Shown in pieces: positions 8,288 through 16,710 of a DNA stretch of 64,000 nt. A program made the translations under genes and the position numbers. The notes under the pieces are model-generated. The model was not told the DNA's origin and searched no databases. It worked only from the letters and a program-made list of their open reading frames with translations. The stretch is taken from assembly GCA_019239895.1 (NCBI GenBank), contig JAFAZH010000050.1, positions 98,168 through 162,167 on the forward strand, given 5' to 3'. Every line of letters begins with the position of its first letter. The first letter of the stretch is position 1. Source of the stretch: Abditibacteriaceae bacterium (lineage in GTDB: Bacteria > Armatimonadota > Abditibacteriia > Abditibacteriales > Abditibacteriaceae).

Positions 8288-8773
8288 ATGCGGACTTTTC
8301 ATTACTTACCTCCGGGGCCAGAAGAGCAGCGCGGGTTTGTGATGCAATTGGGGGGCACGCTGCTGGGGTTGGCACTGATTGCTGGCCTATGGTTTACGGC
8401 CCATGATACAACGGTGCGGGGTGTCCTTATTGGGGCAGGCATTGCGGCTGTTTTCCAATTGGGGCGAGGAGCCTTAGCTCTGGAAAAGAAGGCACAACGC
8501 TCGCAAAATGCAGAAATTGGCCTGGATGATGCGGGACTGTATCTGACTGATGCCACCGGGCACACTCAAGTTGTGGGGTGGCAGGACATTACAGAATGTG
8601 GCGTACAAGGTGGACGTTTAACCATATCCTGGCCGGGAGGAAACCTGGCCATTGGTGCCCGTGAAGTCGAAGATGGCATGACCCTGGTGCAGCAAGTCTT
8701 GCAACAGCGACAGGGTGAGATTACCGAGAGCCACCCCGCGCCTTCTAATTTCATCCCATTGACTCCACGTTAA
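8288..8773 (+). CDS. Small membrane protein of unknown function
   Basis: I do not recognise this 161-residue protein. Two hydrophobic helices near the N-terminus (GTLLGLALIAGLWFTAHD and VLIGAGIAAVFQL) form a hairpin, followed by a soluble domain of about 100 residues with a WQDITECGVQGGRLTI stretch. That layout resembles bacterial PH-like 'two TM plus beta domain' proteins, a weak comparison. It lies between thrC and purC in the same direction and may share their transcript. Confidence 0.65.
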   Translation: MRTFHYLPPGPEEQRGFVMQLGGTLLGLALIAGLWFTAHDTTVRGVLIGAGIAAVFQLGRGALALEKKAQRSQNAEIGLDDAGLYLTDATGHTQVVGWQDITECGVQGGRLTISWPGGNLAIGAREVEDGMTLVQQVLQQRQGEITESHPAPSNFIPLTPR

Positions 8774-8810
8774 AATTCACTACCGCCAACTCAGGAGACA
8801 GAAAATCATT

Positions 8811-9719
8811 GTGCAAAACCCCGAATTGAAGTTACTGCGTAGCGGCAAAGTGCGGGAAGTCTATGAGGCGGGAGAAAACCTCGTTATCGTCTCCTCCGAC
8901 CGTATCTCCGCCTTCGACTGCATCCTGCCCACGCCGATTCCTGATAAAGGCAAAATTCTCAACACGCTCTCGGTTTTCTGGTTTGGCCAGACAGCGCCCA
9001 TTATCCATAACCATCTTCTCACCGCACAGGTTGAGGAGTTTCCGGCCCCTTTCAATCAGATGGCCGATGAATTGACTGGTCGCTCTATGCTGGTGCGCCG
9101 CGCTGAAGTTGTGCCAGTGGAATGTGTGGTGCGCGGCTATCTGGCCGGATCAGGCTGGAAAGAATATCAGCAGTCGCAAAGCGTGTGCGGTGTCGCTCTG
9201 CCAGCCGGTTTACAAGAAAGCGACCGTCTGCCCCAACCTATTTTTACTCCCACCACCAAGGCCGATGCCGGACATGATGAACCGATTACTTTTGAGCAGG
9301 TAGTGGCTCAGGTAGGGGCAGACCGCGCTCAGCAGTTGCGGGACTTAGCCCTCGCGCTTTATCAGTTTGCCGCTGCTTATGCCTTAGAGCGTGGGGTTAT
9401 TATCGCGGATACAAAATTTGAGTTTGGCGTAGCTGATGGAGAGTTGATTTTAATAGATGAAATCTTCACACCCGATTCATCGCGTTTTTGGGATGTTGAA
9501 AAGTATCAACCGGGGCGCAGCCAGGACTCTTTCGACAAGCAATTTGTGCGTGACTATCTGGAGACCCTAAGCTGGGATAAAACCCCACCCGCGCCACCCT
9601 TGCCGCCTGACATCGTGCAAAAGACAGCAGCCAAATATCAAGAAGCTTATTACCGACTAACCGGGTTGCACTGGCCCTCTGCCGAGGATAGAAGATCGAG
9701 GATAGAAGATAGAGGATAG
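8811..9719 (+). CDS. purC: Phosphoribosylaminoimidazole-succinocarboxamide synthase
   Basis: A 302-residue SAICAR synthetase joining aspartate to CAIR in purine synthesis. The family signature is clear: LLRSGKVREVYEAG, VIVSSDRISAFDCILPTPIPDKG, ARRAEVVPVECVVRGYLAGSGW-type region, IADTKFEFG, LIDEIFTPDSSRFW. The start is GTG with AGGAG 12 bases upstream. The last ten or so codons (after LHWPSAED) and the TAG stop are encoded by hairpin repeat R4, so the natural C-terminus has been replaced or extended by repeat sequence; the enzyme core is intact. Confidence 0.96.
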   Translation: MQNPELKLLRSGKVREVYEAGENLVIVSSDRISAFDCILPTPIPDKGKILNTLSVFWFGQTAPIIHNHLLTAQVEEFPAPFNQMADELTGRSMLVRRAEVVPVECVVRGYLAGSGWKEYQQSQSVCGVALPAGLQESDRLPQPIFTPTTKADAGHDEPITFEQVVAQVGADRAQQLRDLALALYQFAAAYALERGVIIADTKFEFGVADGELILIDEIFTPDSSRFWDVEKYQPGRSQDSFDKQFVRDYLETLSWDKTPPAPPLPPDIVQKTAAKYQEAYYRLTGLHWPSAEDRRSRIEDRG

Positions 9720-9787
9720 AAGATAGAGGATAGAAGATAGCAAGGGGAGCGTCTACGCGATTCTCTATCTTCCATCCTCTATTCTCG
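9684..9787. repeat. Hairpin repeat R4 (GAGGATAGAAGAT arms) between convergent purC and sixA
   Basis: The left part (9684-9740) has at least six alternating GAGGATAG / AAGATAG words. The right part (9761-9787) is the reverse complement of about three of them. The stop codons of both flanking genes are TAG triplets inside the arms (9717-9719 for purC, 9781-9779 for sixA). Confidence 0.9.
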
Positions 9788-10300
9788 TTCCCTTCTCTCT
9801 GCCATCAAGCGCAACTGACGCGGCGTAGCGTGCCAGAGCAAGGTGGCTTGGGGCGCACCGTATATTTCCACATCCAGGGCACAGACGGCGGCTTTTTTGA
9901 ATTCAACCGTTAAACCCGTTGGAGAGCCAGTTAATAGATACGCAACAAAGCGGCTTAAACCCGGTTCATGCCCCACTAATAAAATAGTGGCATGTTGCGA
10001 CGCGGTTTGGAGTCGCTGCATCAAAGCCGCTGGCTCGGCATGTTCTAACTCAGGCCAGGTTTCCATACGAGGGGAACCAGCTTGTTGCCGATAAACTTCG
10101 AGTACGATTTGCGCTGCCTCCTCCGCGCGGCGTAATGGACTGGTAGCAATTAAGTTTGGCGGCTCATCATAGGCTTTTAGACCGGAAGCGGCCTGCCGCG
10201 TTTTATCCTGACCTTCCGGCGTCAGAGGCCGGGAAGCATCATCTTTAACCTTTCCACCAACCGGAGCAGCAATCCCATGACGCATGAGTAATAGTCGCAT
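9779..10300 (-). CDS. sixA: SixA-type phosphohistidine phosphatase
   Basis: A 173-residue histidine phosphatase superfamily protein. It starts MRLLLMRHGIA with the catalytic RHG motif, and SRPLTPEGQDKTRQAA plus LLVGHEPGLSRF (second catalytic His) place it in the SixA group, which removes phosphate from histidine residues of phosphorelay proteins. Length is close to the family norm. The last residues and stop codon come from the arm of repeat R4. It is divergent from tilS across composite repeat R5. Confidence 0.85.
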   Translation of the reverse strand: MRLLLMRHGIAAPVGGKVKDDASRPLTPEGQDKTRQAASGLKAYDEPPNLIATSPLRRAEEAAQIVLEVYRQQAGSPRMETWPELEHAEPAALMQRLQTASQHATILLVGHEPGLSRFVAYLLTGSPTGLTVEFKKAAVCALDVEIYGAPQATLLWHATPRQLRLMAERRERE

Positions 10301-10325
10301 AAAGTTCTCCTGTCATTAAGCTGTA

Positions 10326-10538
10326 GCCCTCACCCCCTTCCCCTCTCCCACACTGCGGGCGAGGGGAGCCAGACTAAGAGCAATAGGTTCACCCTAGAAC
10401 CGCAGAGACGCGGAGAACGCGGAGGCATCATGAAAGCTCTGTGCCCTCTGCGTCTCTGCGGTTGCCCTTCTCTTACAAGCAATTTATCCTTTGTGCTCCC
10501 CTCTCCCGCAGCGTGGGAGAGGGGAAGGGGGTGAGGGC
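10326..10538. repeat. Nested hairpin repeat R5
   Basis: Outer arms of 44 bp (10326-10369 and 10495-10538) match at 42 positions and are C/T-rich on the left arm (CCCTCACCCCCTTCCCC). Within the loop a second, unrelated inverted repeat (10399-10415 with 10446-10462) is built of CGCAGAGACGCGGAG words. It lies between the divergent sixA and tilS starts. Confidence 0.93.
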
Positions 10539-10576
10539 ACACCCGACGGCTGATAATCAGTATAAAATCTCTTTTG

Positions 10577-11611
10577 ATGCCACATTCATTATCCTCTAAG
10601 GCTCAGGAGCCAGCCTTATTACCCGTTGACTGGCCGCTGCTTCCGGCGGAGGAGAAGATTTTAGTGGCTGTTAGTGGCGGGGCCGATTCGATGGCGTTGT
10701 TACTGGTTCTGGTGCAGGCGGGGCGTGAACTTGTGGTGGCTCATGTCAATCATGGCTTGCGTGGGGCCGAAAGTGATGCTGACCAAGCTTTTGTGGCGGC
10801 GCACTGCGTAAGTTTACGTCTGCCTTACGTCTCTGAACGAGTAACAGTGGCTTGCCGTAATGGACACGCTAATGAAGCAGCAGCACGCCAAGCCCGTTAC
10901 GAAAGCCTCATCCGGCAGGCGCGGCTGCATAGCTGCTCCCGCATTGCTACTGGGCACACGGCCTCTGACCTCCTAGAAACAGTGCTGATGAACTGGCTGC
11001 GCGGCGCGGCCATCGGCGGCTTAAGCGGGATTCCGCCACAGCGCCCCCTGACAAAAGATATTCTCCTGGTGCGTCCTCTCCTCCAGGCAACTCGTGAACA
11101 AACTCGTGCCGCCTGTCGGCAAGCGAACTGGGGGTGGCGCGAGGATTTATCCAACCAAGACCCCAAATATCTGCGCAATCGGGTGCGCCATGAACTGTTG
11201 CCCGTCTTAGAGCATCTGATGGCAGGGGGTGGTTCAATAGAGAGATTGGCCCAGCAAACGTCTCGTGCCAGTACTGTGTTGCGGGAGGAATTGGCTTATT
11301 TGGATCAAGTGGCGCAAGACCACCTCGCGGCACTGACTTTGTGTCGGGAAGAGCAATTAATTGCTTTAGATGGCCTGCGCTTTCGGGAGCTTCCCCCGGT
11401 GTTGCAAAGGCGCGTGCTGCGCTGTGGAGTGCAACAATTGCAGGGGCAAGTGCGCGATGTGAGTCTGGAAGCAGTGGAAAAGGTGCGCTGCCATGTCATG
11501 GCCAAGGGACGACGGAAGGTCTGGCAATGGCGGCATGGCATGAATATTGAATGGACAGGGGAGATGGCGGGGAACCGCATTCGTTTATGGCTCGTTAGTG
11601 ACAAAGGATGA
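10577..11611 (+). CDS. tilS: tRNA(Ile)-lysidine synthase
   Basis: A 344-residue enzyme that converts the wobble C of tRNA-Ile(CAU) to lysidine. It has the PP-loop motif AVSGGADSMALLLVL, followed by VAHVNHGLRGAES and the RYESLIRQARLHSCSRIATGHTASDLLETVLMNWLRG family block. The C-terminal 100 residues form the divergent TilS substrate-binding region. ATG at 10577 is directly preceded by an in-frame TTG. The pairing tilS-ftsH, seen in many bacteria, is kept here. Confidence 0.95.
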   Translation: MPHSLSSKAQEPALLPVDWPLLPAEEKILVAVSGGADSMALLLVLVQAGRELVVAHVNHGLRGAESDADQAFVAAHCVSLRLPYVSERVTVACRNGHANEAAARQARYESLIRQARLHSCSRIATGHTASDLLETVLMNWLRGAAIGGLSGIPPQRPLTKDILLVRPLLQATREQTRAACRQANWGWREDLSNQDPKYLRNRVRHELLPVLEHLMAGGGSIERLAQQTSRASTVLREELAYLDQVAQDHLAALTLCREEQLIALDGLRFRELPPVLQRRVLRCGVQQLQGQVRDVSLEAVEKVRCHVMAKGRRKVWQWRHGMNIEWTGEMAGNRIRLWLVSDKG

Positions 11612-11733
11612 TGCGAAAACAGTCACTTTACCCCACCCTTAATCAGCACTTCTGCTAAAAAGTATTGCAATGAACTTTTCGATGTGGAATAAGTCTCATA
11701 TCAGCACTATCACATTCAATTGATTACAGGTCT

Positions 11734-11860
11734 GTAAGTTATAGCACTTCCAGCATATTAATAGACGTAAGTTAGTTACGAGTTGTTATAATTTAATAAG
11801 TGTCTGCGGACTTATGCATTGAACTGCGTGTTACAATGTAAGTTACCCTAGTGTAAGTTA
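11734..11860. promoter_or_regulatory. ftsH upstream region with four GTAAGTTA copies
   Basis: The 278-base gap before ftsH is AT-rich. GTAAGTTA occurs four times in direct orientation (11734, 11767, 11838, 11853) and a TATAAT hexamer lies at 11787-11792. This may be a regulated promoter, but no clear -35 element is present at the right distance. Confidence 0.3.
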
Positions 11861-11889
11861 CGCAGGTCGGCTGTCGAGGAGGCGGAATT

Positions 11890-13851
11890 TTGGGAGCACA
11901 ACGTTTTGTTAAGTCTATGTTGTTGTTAGTGGCGCTGATCCTGGTGGCCACGATATTCTTTAGAAATAGCATGGGGGGTGGCCGTTCGAGCAAAGACCTC
12001 ACCTATGGCGAATTTTATCAGAATTTAGTGACCAAGAAGATTGACGAGGTCACGATCACGGACAATGATGCCGCCTTCAAGCTGAAGGGCGATACCAACA
12101 CCACCTATAACGTGAGTTTACCGCCCCGTGACCGTAATAATTTAAATGCCGCCCTGGATAAAGCTTCGTTACCTGCCCCCGAAGGCAATGGCCTTAAGGT
12201 CAAGTATGATCGCCCGCTCTTCAGCGGCCCGGTGGCAGCGATTGCCAGCATGTTGCTGCCAATTATCTTCTTCATCGCCTTCTGGATGTTTATTATCCGC
12301 CAGAGCCAGGCTGGAGCGGGTCAGGCCCTCTCTTTTGGGAAGAGCCGTGCCAAGCGGTTGAGCGATACCCAGCCCAAAGTGACCTTCGCTGATGTCGCGG
12401 GTGTGGATGAAGCCAAGCAAGAATTACAGGAGATTATTGACTTCCTCAAAAGTCCCGATAAGTTCCAGGCGCTGGGAGCTAAAATTCCGCGCGGCGTTTT
12501 GCTGCTGGGCAACCCCGGCACCGGTAAGACTCTGCTGGCACGGGCTGTGGCGGGCGAAGCAGGTGTGCCCTTCTTCCATATCTCCGGTTCCGACTTCGTA
12601 GAGATGTTCGTTGGCGTGGGTGCCAGCCGCGTCCGTGATTTGTTCGATCAGGCCAAGGCACATCGCCCCGCTATCGTGTTTATTGACGAAATTGATGCCG
12701 TAGGCCGTCATCGTGGCGCAGGTCTGGGTGGGGGTCACGACGAGCGCGAACAAACCTTAAACCAATTGCTCGTCGAAATGGACGGCTTTGATCCCAACCT
12801 CGGCGTGATTCTGATGGCCGCGACCAACCGGCCTGACGTGTTAGACCCCGCTCTAACCCGCCCTGGTCGTTTCGACCGCCGCATCATTGTGGATAACCCG
12901 GATGCCAAAGGTCGCCGTGAAATCTTGAATGTGCATATCAAGGGCAAGCCGTTGGCAACCGATGTTGACCTGGAGACACTCAGCAAGCGCACCGCAGGCT
13001 TTAGCGGCGCTGACCTGGCTAACCTTGTTAATGAGGCTGCTCTTTTAGCGGCCCGGCGCAATAAGCAGCAGATTACGCCCTCTGAATTCGATGAATCAGT
13101 TGAGCGTGTGGTCGCTGGCCCGGAGCGCAAGAGCCGTATTATTCAGGACAAGGAAAAGGCGATCCTGGCTTACCACGAAGTGGGACATGCCCTGCTGGGC
13201 AAGCTGTTACCCAACTCTGATCCACCGCACAAAGTGACCATTCTGCCGCGCGGTATGGCTCTGGGTTATACCCTGACCCTGCCCAGCGAGGATCGCTATC
13301 TGATGAGCAAGTCACAGATGCTCGACGAAATGACGGTCTTCTTAGGTGGCCGCGTCGCCGAACAGTTAGTCTTTAATGAAGTCACGACGGGCGCTCAGAA
13401 CGACTTAGAGCGTTGCACTGAAATGGCGCGTCGCATGGTTTGCGAGTTCGGCATGAGCGAGAACTTAGGGCCATTGACTCTGGGTCGCCGCCACCATCCC
13501 GTGTTCCTGGGCCGCGATATGAATGAAGATCGCAACTACAGTGAAGAAGTCGCGGCGAAGATTGACGTGGAGATTCGCAACATCGTGGACTCTTGCTATG
13601 ACAAGGCGATGCAATTGCTCACCGAGTATCGGGATACATTGGATCGTATTGTCAACGTGCTGTTAGAGAAAGAGACCATCGGGGCCGAAGAATTGGATCG
13701 CTTGATTCATGGCGAAGCGGAGCCACCGGAGGTCACTCCTACCGAGCCGCCCACCCCGGCAGCCCCGGCACCAGTTACCAGTGATGGGGCCGAGAAAGAC
13801 AAGAAGCGCACGCCTCATGGGTTTCCGCAAGCTGGATTAGCTGGAGCTTGA
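11890..13851 (+). CDS. ftsH: ATP-dependent zinc metalloprotease FtsH
   Basis: A 653-residue membrane-anchored AAA+ protease that extracts and degrades membrane and regulatory proteins. Two membrane helices flank a periplasmic segment (residues about 9-28 and 112-130). The AAA module follows: Walker A GNPGTGKT at 207-214, with Asn instead of the usual Pro, Walker B IVFIDEIDAVGRHRG, and the second region of homology ATNRPDVLDPALTRPGRFDR. The zinc site is HEVGH at 429-433. The TTG start at 11890 is supported by GAGGAGG upstream. The last 45 residues are a Pro/Ala-rich tail. Confidence 0.97.
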   Translation: MGAQRFVKSMLLLVALILVATIFFRNSMGGGRSSKDLTYGEFYQNLVTKKIDEVTITDNDAAFKLKGDTNTTYNVSLPPRDRNNLNAALDKASLPAPEGNGLKVKYDRPLFSGPVAAIASMLLPIIFFIAFWMFIIRQSQAGAGQALSFGKSRAKRLSDTQPKVTFADVAGVDEAKQELQEIIDFLKSPDKFQALGAKIPRGVLLLGNPGTGKTLLARAVAGEAGVPFFHISGSDFVEMFVGVGASRVRDLFDQAKAHRPAIVFIDEIDAVGRHRGAGLGGGHDEREQTLNQLLVEMDGFDPNLGVILMAATNRPDVLDPALTRPGRFDRRIIVDNPDAKGRREILNVHIKGKPLATDVDLETLSKRTAGFSGADLANLVNEAALLAARRNKQQITPSEFDESVERVVAGPERKSRIIQDKEKAILAYHEVGHALLGKLLPNSDPPHKVTILPRGMALGYTLTLPSEDRYLMSKSQMLDEMTVFLGGRVAEQLVFNEVTTGAQNDLERCTEMARRMVCEFGMSENLGPLTLGRRHHPVFLGRDMNEDRNYSEEVAAKIDVEIRNIVDSCYDKAMQLLTEYRDTLDRIVNVLLEKETIGAEELDRLIHGEAEPPEVTPTEPPTPAAPAPVTSDGAEKDKKRTPHGFPQAGLAGA

Positions 13852-13875
13852 CACAGCGTTCATTATGGCGCAGCT

Positions 13876-13914
13876 AAAACAGAGAGGCGATTCATAAATC
13901 GCCTCTCTGTTTTT
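13876..13914 (+). terminator. Intrinsic terminator after ftsH
   Basis: A perfect 17-bp stem (13876-13892 with 13897-13913) closes on a CATA loop and ends in a run of five T. It starts 25 bases after the ftsH stop. Confidence 0.9.
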
Positions 13915-13937
13915 GTAGATGCACCTAACAACGAAAC

Positions 13938-14486
13938 ATGAAATCGCAAGAATTTTTCGTGCGGCATGAATTTGGCTCGGACAGCATGACGCTCGAAGCG
14001 GCCCAGGCAGCACCCCGGTTTCCGATTTATGCGGTCTTAGATCATATTCGTTCAGCCCACAATGTCGGTTCGATGTTTCGCACCGCCGATGGTGCCAGAG
14101 CCGCCCAATTATTGCTCTGTGGCTACACACCAACACCACCGCATCGGCATCTATCAAAAACGGCGTTGGGGGCTGTTGATGTCGTGCCCTGGCAGCATTG
14201 CGAGACACTGACTGAAGCGATTGACTTAATGCGTGTCCGAGGCGCGCAAATCTTGGCGGTAGAGAAAACGGACACCAGTGTGCCGCTGCACGATTGCGAG
14301 TTGCAGTTTCCCGTGGCGTTGGTGATGGGCAACGAGGTAGATGGCTTAAGTGATGCAACAATAGCACAGTGTGACGCGACCGTGCATTTGCCGATGTATG
14401 GACTGAAGAATTCTTTAAATGTCAGCGTGGCTTTTGGTATTGTGCTCTATGAAGTGTTATACCGTTATGAAAGACTAAATCATTAA
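13938..14486 (+). CDS. SpoU-family tRNA/rRNA 2'-O-ribose methyltransferase
   Basis: A 182-residue SPOUT methyltransferase. All three family motifs are visible: NVGSMFRTADGARA (motif 1), FPVALVMGNEVDGLS (motif 2) and LPMYGLKNSLNVSVAFGI (motif 3), which form the trefoil knot that binds SAM. It modifies a ribose 2'-OH in tRNA or rRNA; the target nucleotide cannot be read from the sequence. It begins 87 bases after ftsH, beyond the terminator, so it has its own promoter. Confidence 0.9.
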   Translation: MKSQEFFVRHEFGSDSMTLEAAQAAPRFPIYAVLDHIRSAHNVGSMFRTADGARAAQLLLCGYTPTPPHRHLSKTALGAVDVVPWQHCETLTEAIDLMRVRGAQILAVEKTDTSVPLHDCELQFPVALVMGNEVDGLSDATIAQCDATVHLPMYGLKNSLNVSVAFGIVLYEVLYRYERLNH

Positions 14487-14614
14487 GTGAAGCATGGAAA
14501 GACGCGAGCCAGCAGTAGCTCATGGTAAACTTTTTAATTGCCCTTACGTCCTTATGCTATAAAACGCATAGACACGATTGCTAATAGATTACTTTTGACA
14601 ACATCAATAGTTTT

Positions 14615-15529
14615 ATGAGTATAGCCAGCGAGATTTACAATAACGCCGTGGCAGCCCCAGGAGAAAAGACCGATATGGCACTTCTGGAAGATCAGGCCCA
14701 CGAGTTAGCCAATCGCTCACAATGGGGCGCGGCGGCCAAAGCCTTGCTGCGCGTGGCCCGCGTAGAGCCGCATAATACCGAGCGTTGGCTAAAAATCGCT
14801 CAATGGCAGCGTCAAGACCACGATGTCAAAGCCGCCGCCAAGACTTTGCGCACCGCTTTGCGCCTGAACACCAGCAGCAAAGTTGCCGATAACCCCACTG
14901 CTAAAACTGGCGCAAAAAAGGCTTCATCTGGTAATAGCCCAAAAATTTTACAAGACCTTAGCCCTATAGCTAACCAGGCCGCCTCAATCGCGCTGTGGTT
15001 GGCGCTGGCTGAAACCGAAATGGAAGCACAAGTCTGGGCTGAGTGCATTGCCGCGTGTGAGGAACTACTCAAACTGGCACCACAGCATCATTTAGGCCAG
15101 GAGATTTTAGCCACCGCCCTACTCTACAATGCCCAGATTGATGAGGCTGTTGAAGTCATGCAGGGGTTACTGCGCCTTTCACCCCGCGACCCTTTGCATC
15201 GCCTCAAATTAGCGACCCTGCTGCACCTGCAAGGGCAGTTAGGCAACTCTCTGCGCGAATTTCAGCGTGTGGTGAGTGCCCACCCCGACGCGCCTTTTAC
15301 CCAGGAAGCTTACGAAACGATTGAGACGCTGGACAAAATGCAGATTCAGCAAATTCTGGCCCGCGCTACCGAAGACTACACTTTCCGGCTGCACCTCCAA
15401 CGCGCTTTTGAACTGACTCTGGAAGCTAATGACTTCTATCTTAGCGACAGCGGGCGTGAGTCCTTACGGCATCTGCTGTGGGATGGCAGCGTGGACGATT
15501 TAACAGTTCCCTTGCCTGTTATTCATTAG
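14615..15529 (+). CDS. TPR-repeat protein
   Basis: A 304-residue soluble protein with tetratricopeptide-like helices: ALLRVARVEPHNTERWLKIAQWQ, LALAETEMEAQVWAECIAACEELLKLAPQHHLGQEILATALLY and LKLATLLHLQGQLGNSLREFQRVVSAHP. The region around 90-115 is a low-complexity Ala/Lys/Ser linker. No signal peptide or catalytic domain is seen. It is probably a scaffold or protein-interaction module; the partner is unknown. Followed by repeat R6 and folP. Confidence 0.75.
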   Translation: MSIASEIYNNAVAAPGEKTDMALLEDQAHELANRSQWGAAAKALLRVARVEPHNTERWLKIAQWQRQDHDVKAAAKTLRTALRLNTSSKVADNPTAKTGAKKASSGNSPKILQDLSPIANQAASIALWLALAETEMEAQVWAECIAACEELLKLAPQHHLGQEILATALLYNAQIDEAVEVMQGLLRLSPRDPLHRLKLATLLHLQGQLGNSLREFQRVVSAHPDAPFTQEAYETIETLDKMQIQQILARATEDYTFRLHLQRAFELTLEANDFYLSDSGRESLRHLLWDGSVDDLTVPLPVIH

Positions 15530-15533
15530 AATT

Positions 15534-15655
15534 CACCACAAAGACACAAAGAGCACGAAGATTTTCGAGGATCGAGGATAGAAGATAGAGGATAGCCACT
15601 GTATAGTCGTTACTACGATCCTCTATCCTCGATCCTCGTTTTCTCTGTGGTTCAC
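15534..15655. repeat. Composite hairpin repeat R6 (CACAAAG outer, GAGGATAG inner)
   Basis: The left outer arm holds three CACAAAG/CACGAAG words. The right outer arm is short (CTCTGTGGTTCAC), so it has decayed. The inner arms are 15566-15595 and 15618-15638, the left having one more word than the right. The loop is nearly identical to the loop of R7. Confidence 0.9.
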
Positions 15656-15663
15656 TCACTGCC

Positions 15664-16515
15664 ATGAGCATATGGAAATGTGGCCAATATGAGCTGCCAT
15701 TAGGTCATAAGACCTATGTCATGGGGATTGTCAATGTCACCCCTGACTCATTTTCGGGCGATGGCAGTTTGGGTGCGGCGACGGTGGAGAGGGCGGTGCA
15801 AATGGTGGCTGATGGCGCGGATATACTCGACATCGGTGGCGAAAGCACGCGACCAGGAGCCGAAGTCATTCCCGCCGAGGAAGAGTTGCGCCGCGTTTTG
15901 CCAGTGCTTGAGGCGTTAGTTAATCGGGTGACAGTTCCTCTCTCGGTAGACACCACCAAGGCTGCTGTAGCCCAGGCTGCGCTGGCCGCCGGAGCTTCCA
16001 TCATCAACGACATATCGGCTGGCACTTTTGATTCAGCTATGTTCCCCACAATAGCCGGAAGCGATTGCGGTTGCGTGCTGATGCATCTGCGCGGCACGCC
16101 GCAAACGATGGGCTGGAGCCGCCAGGTCGGGGCATCCAATACTGATGTTATTGCCGAAGTAAAAAGCTTCTGGCAGGAACGCATCGCTGCCGCCGAGAAC
16201 AGCGGCATTGCGCAGGAGCGCATCGCTCTCGACCCTGGTTTTGGTTTTGGTAAATCTTTAAACGAAAATTTAGAATTGTTACGACGCGGTCAGGAATTAG
16301 CCGCACTGGGCTGCCCCATCCTCGCTGCCACCAGTCGCAAATCCACCATTGGCAAGATACTCCATAACGCTCCTGTAGAAGAACGGCTGTGGGGCACTGC
16401 CGCCACAGTCGCTTTAGCCATTGCCAACGGCGCTTCCATTGTGCGAGTCCATGATGTGCGCGAAATGGCTCAAGTCGCTCGCATGACCGATGCTGTGGTT
16501 AATGGTCTTTCTTAA
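15664..16515 (+). CDS. folP: Dihydropteroate synthase
   Basis: A 283-residue TIM-barrel enzyme condensing p-aminobenzoate with dihydropterin pyrophosphate in folate synthesis; the sulfonamide target. Signatures are VMGIVNVTPDSFSGDG, DILDIGGESTRPGAEVI, SVDTTKAAVAQAAL, SIINDISAG and LDPGFGFGKSLNENLELLR. Length and start (ATG) are standard. It leads folP-folB-folK-panD, interrupted only by repeat R7. Confidence 0.97.
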   Translation: MSIWKCGQYELPLGHKTYVMGIVNVTPDSFSGDGSLGAATVERAVQMVADGADILDIGGESTRPGAEVIPAEEELRRVLPVLEALVNRVTVPLSVDTTKAAVAQAALAAGASIINDISAGTFDSAMFPTIAGSDCGCVLMHLRGTPQTMGWSRQVGASNTDVIAEVKSFWQERIAAAENSGIAQERIALDPGFGFGKSLNENLELLRRGQELAALGCPILAATSRKSTIGKILHNAPVEERLWGTAATVALAIANGASIVRVHDVREMAQVARMTDAVVNGLS

Positions 16516-16641
16516 CCACAAAGACACAAAGGGCACAAAGAAGAGGAACGAGGATAGAAGATAGAGGATAGCCACTCTATAGCCGTTACTACGATCCTCT
16601 ATTCTCGATTCTCTTCTTTGTGCCCTTTGTGTCTTTGTGGT
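16515..16641. repeat. Composite hairpin repeat R7, perfect 31-bp outer arms
   Basis: Outer arms 16515-16545 and 16611-16641 are perfect reverse complements over 31 bp (CACAAAG words). The inner GAGGATAG/AAGATAG arms follow at once. The loop closely resembles that of R6. The left arm shares its first base with the folP stop codon. Confidence 0.95.
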
Positions 16642-16710
16642 GAATCAATAAGTTTTAAGGTAAATTTATGATGCCGGACTACCAATGAACCAAGAGGTTC
16701 AAGTTGAGGC

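Noticed and set aside
9684..9787. Ordinary intrinsic terminator for R4 and similar hairpins
   Set aside because: Arms are far longer than a terminator needs, no T-tract follows, and clean intrinsic terminators of a different design exist in the same window (13876, 35486, 43450).
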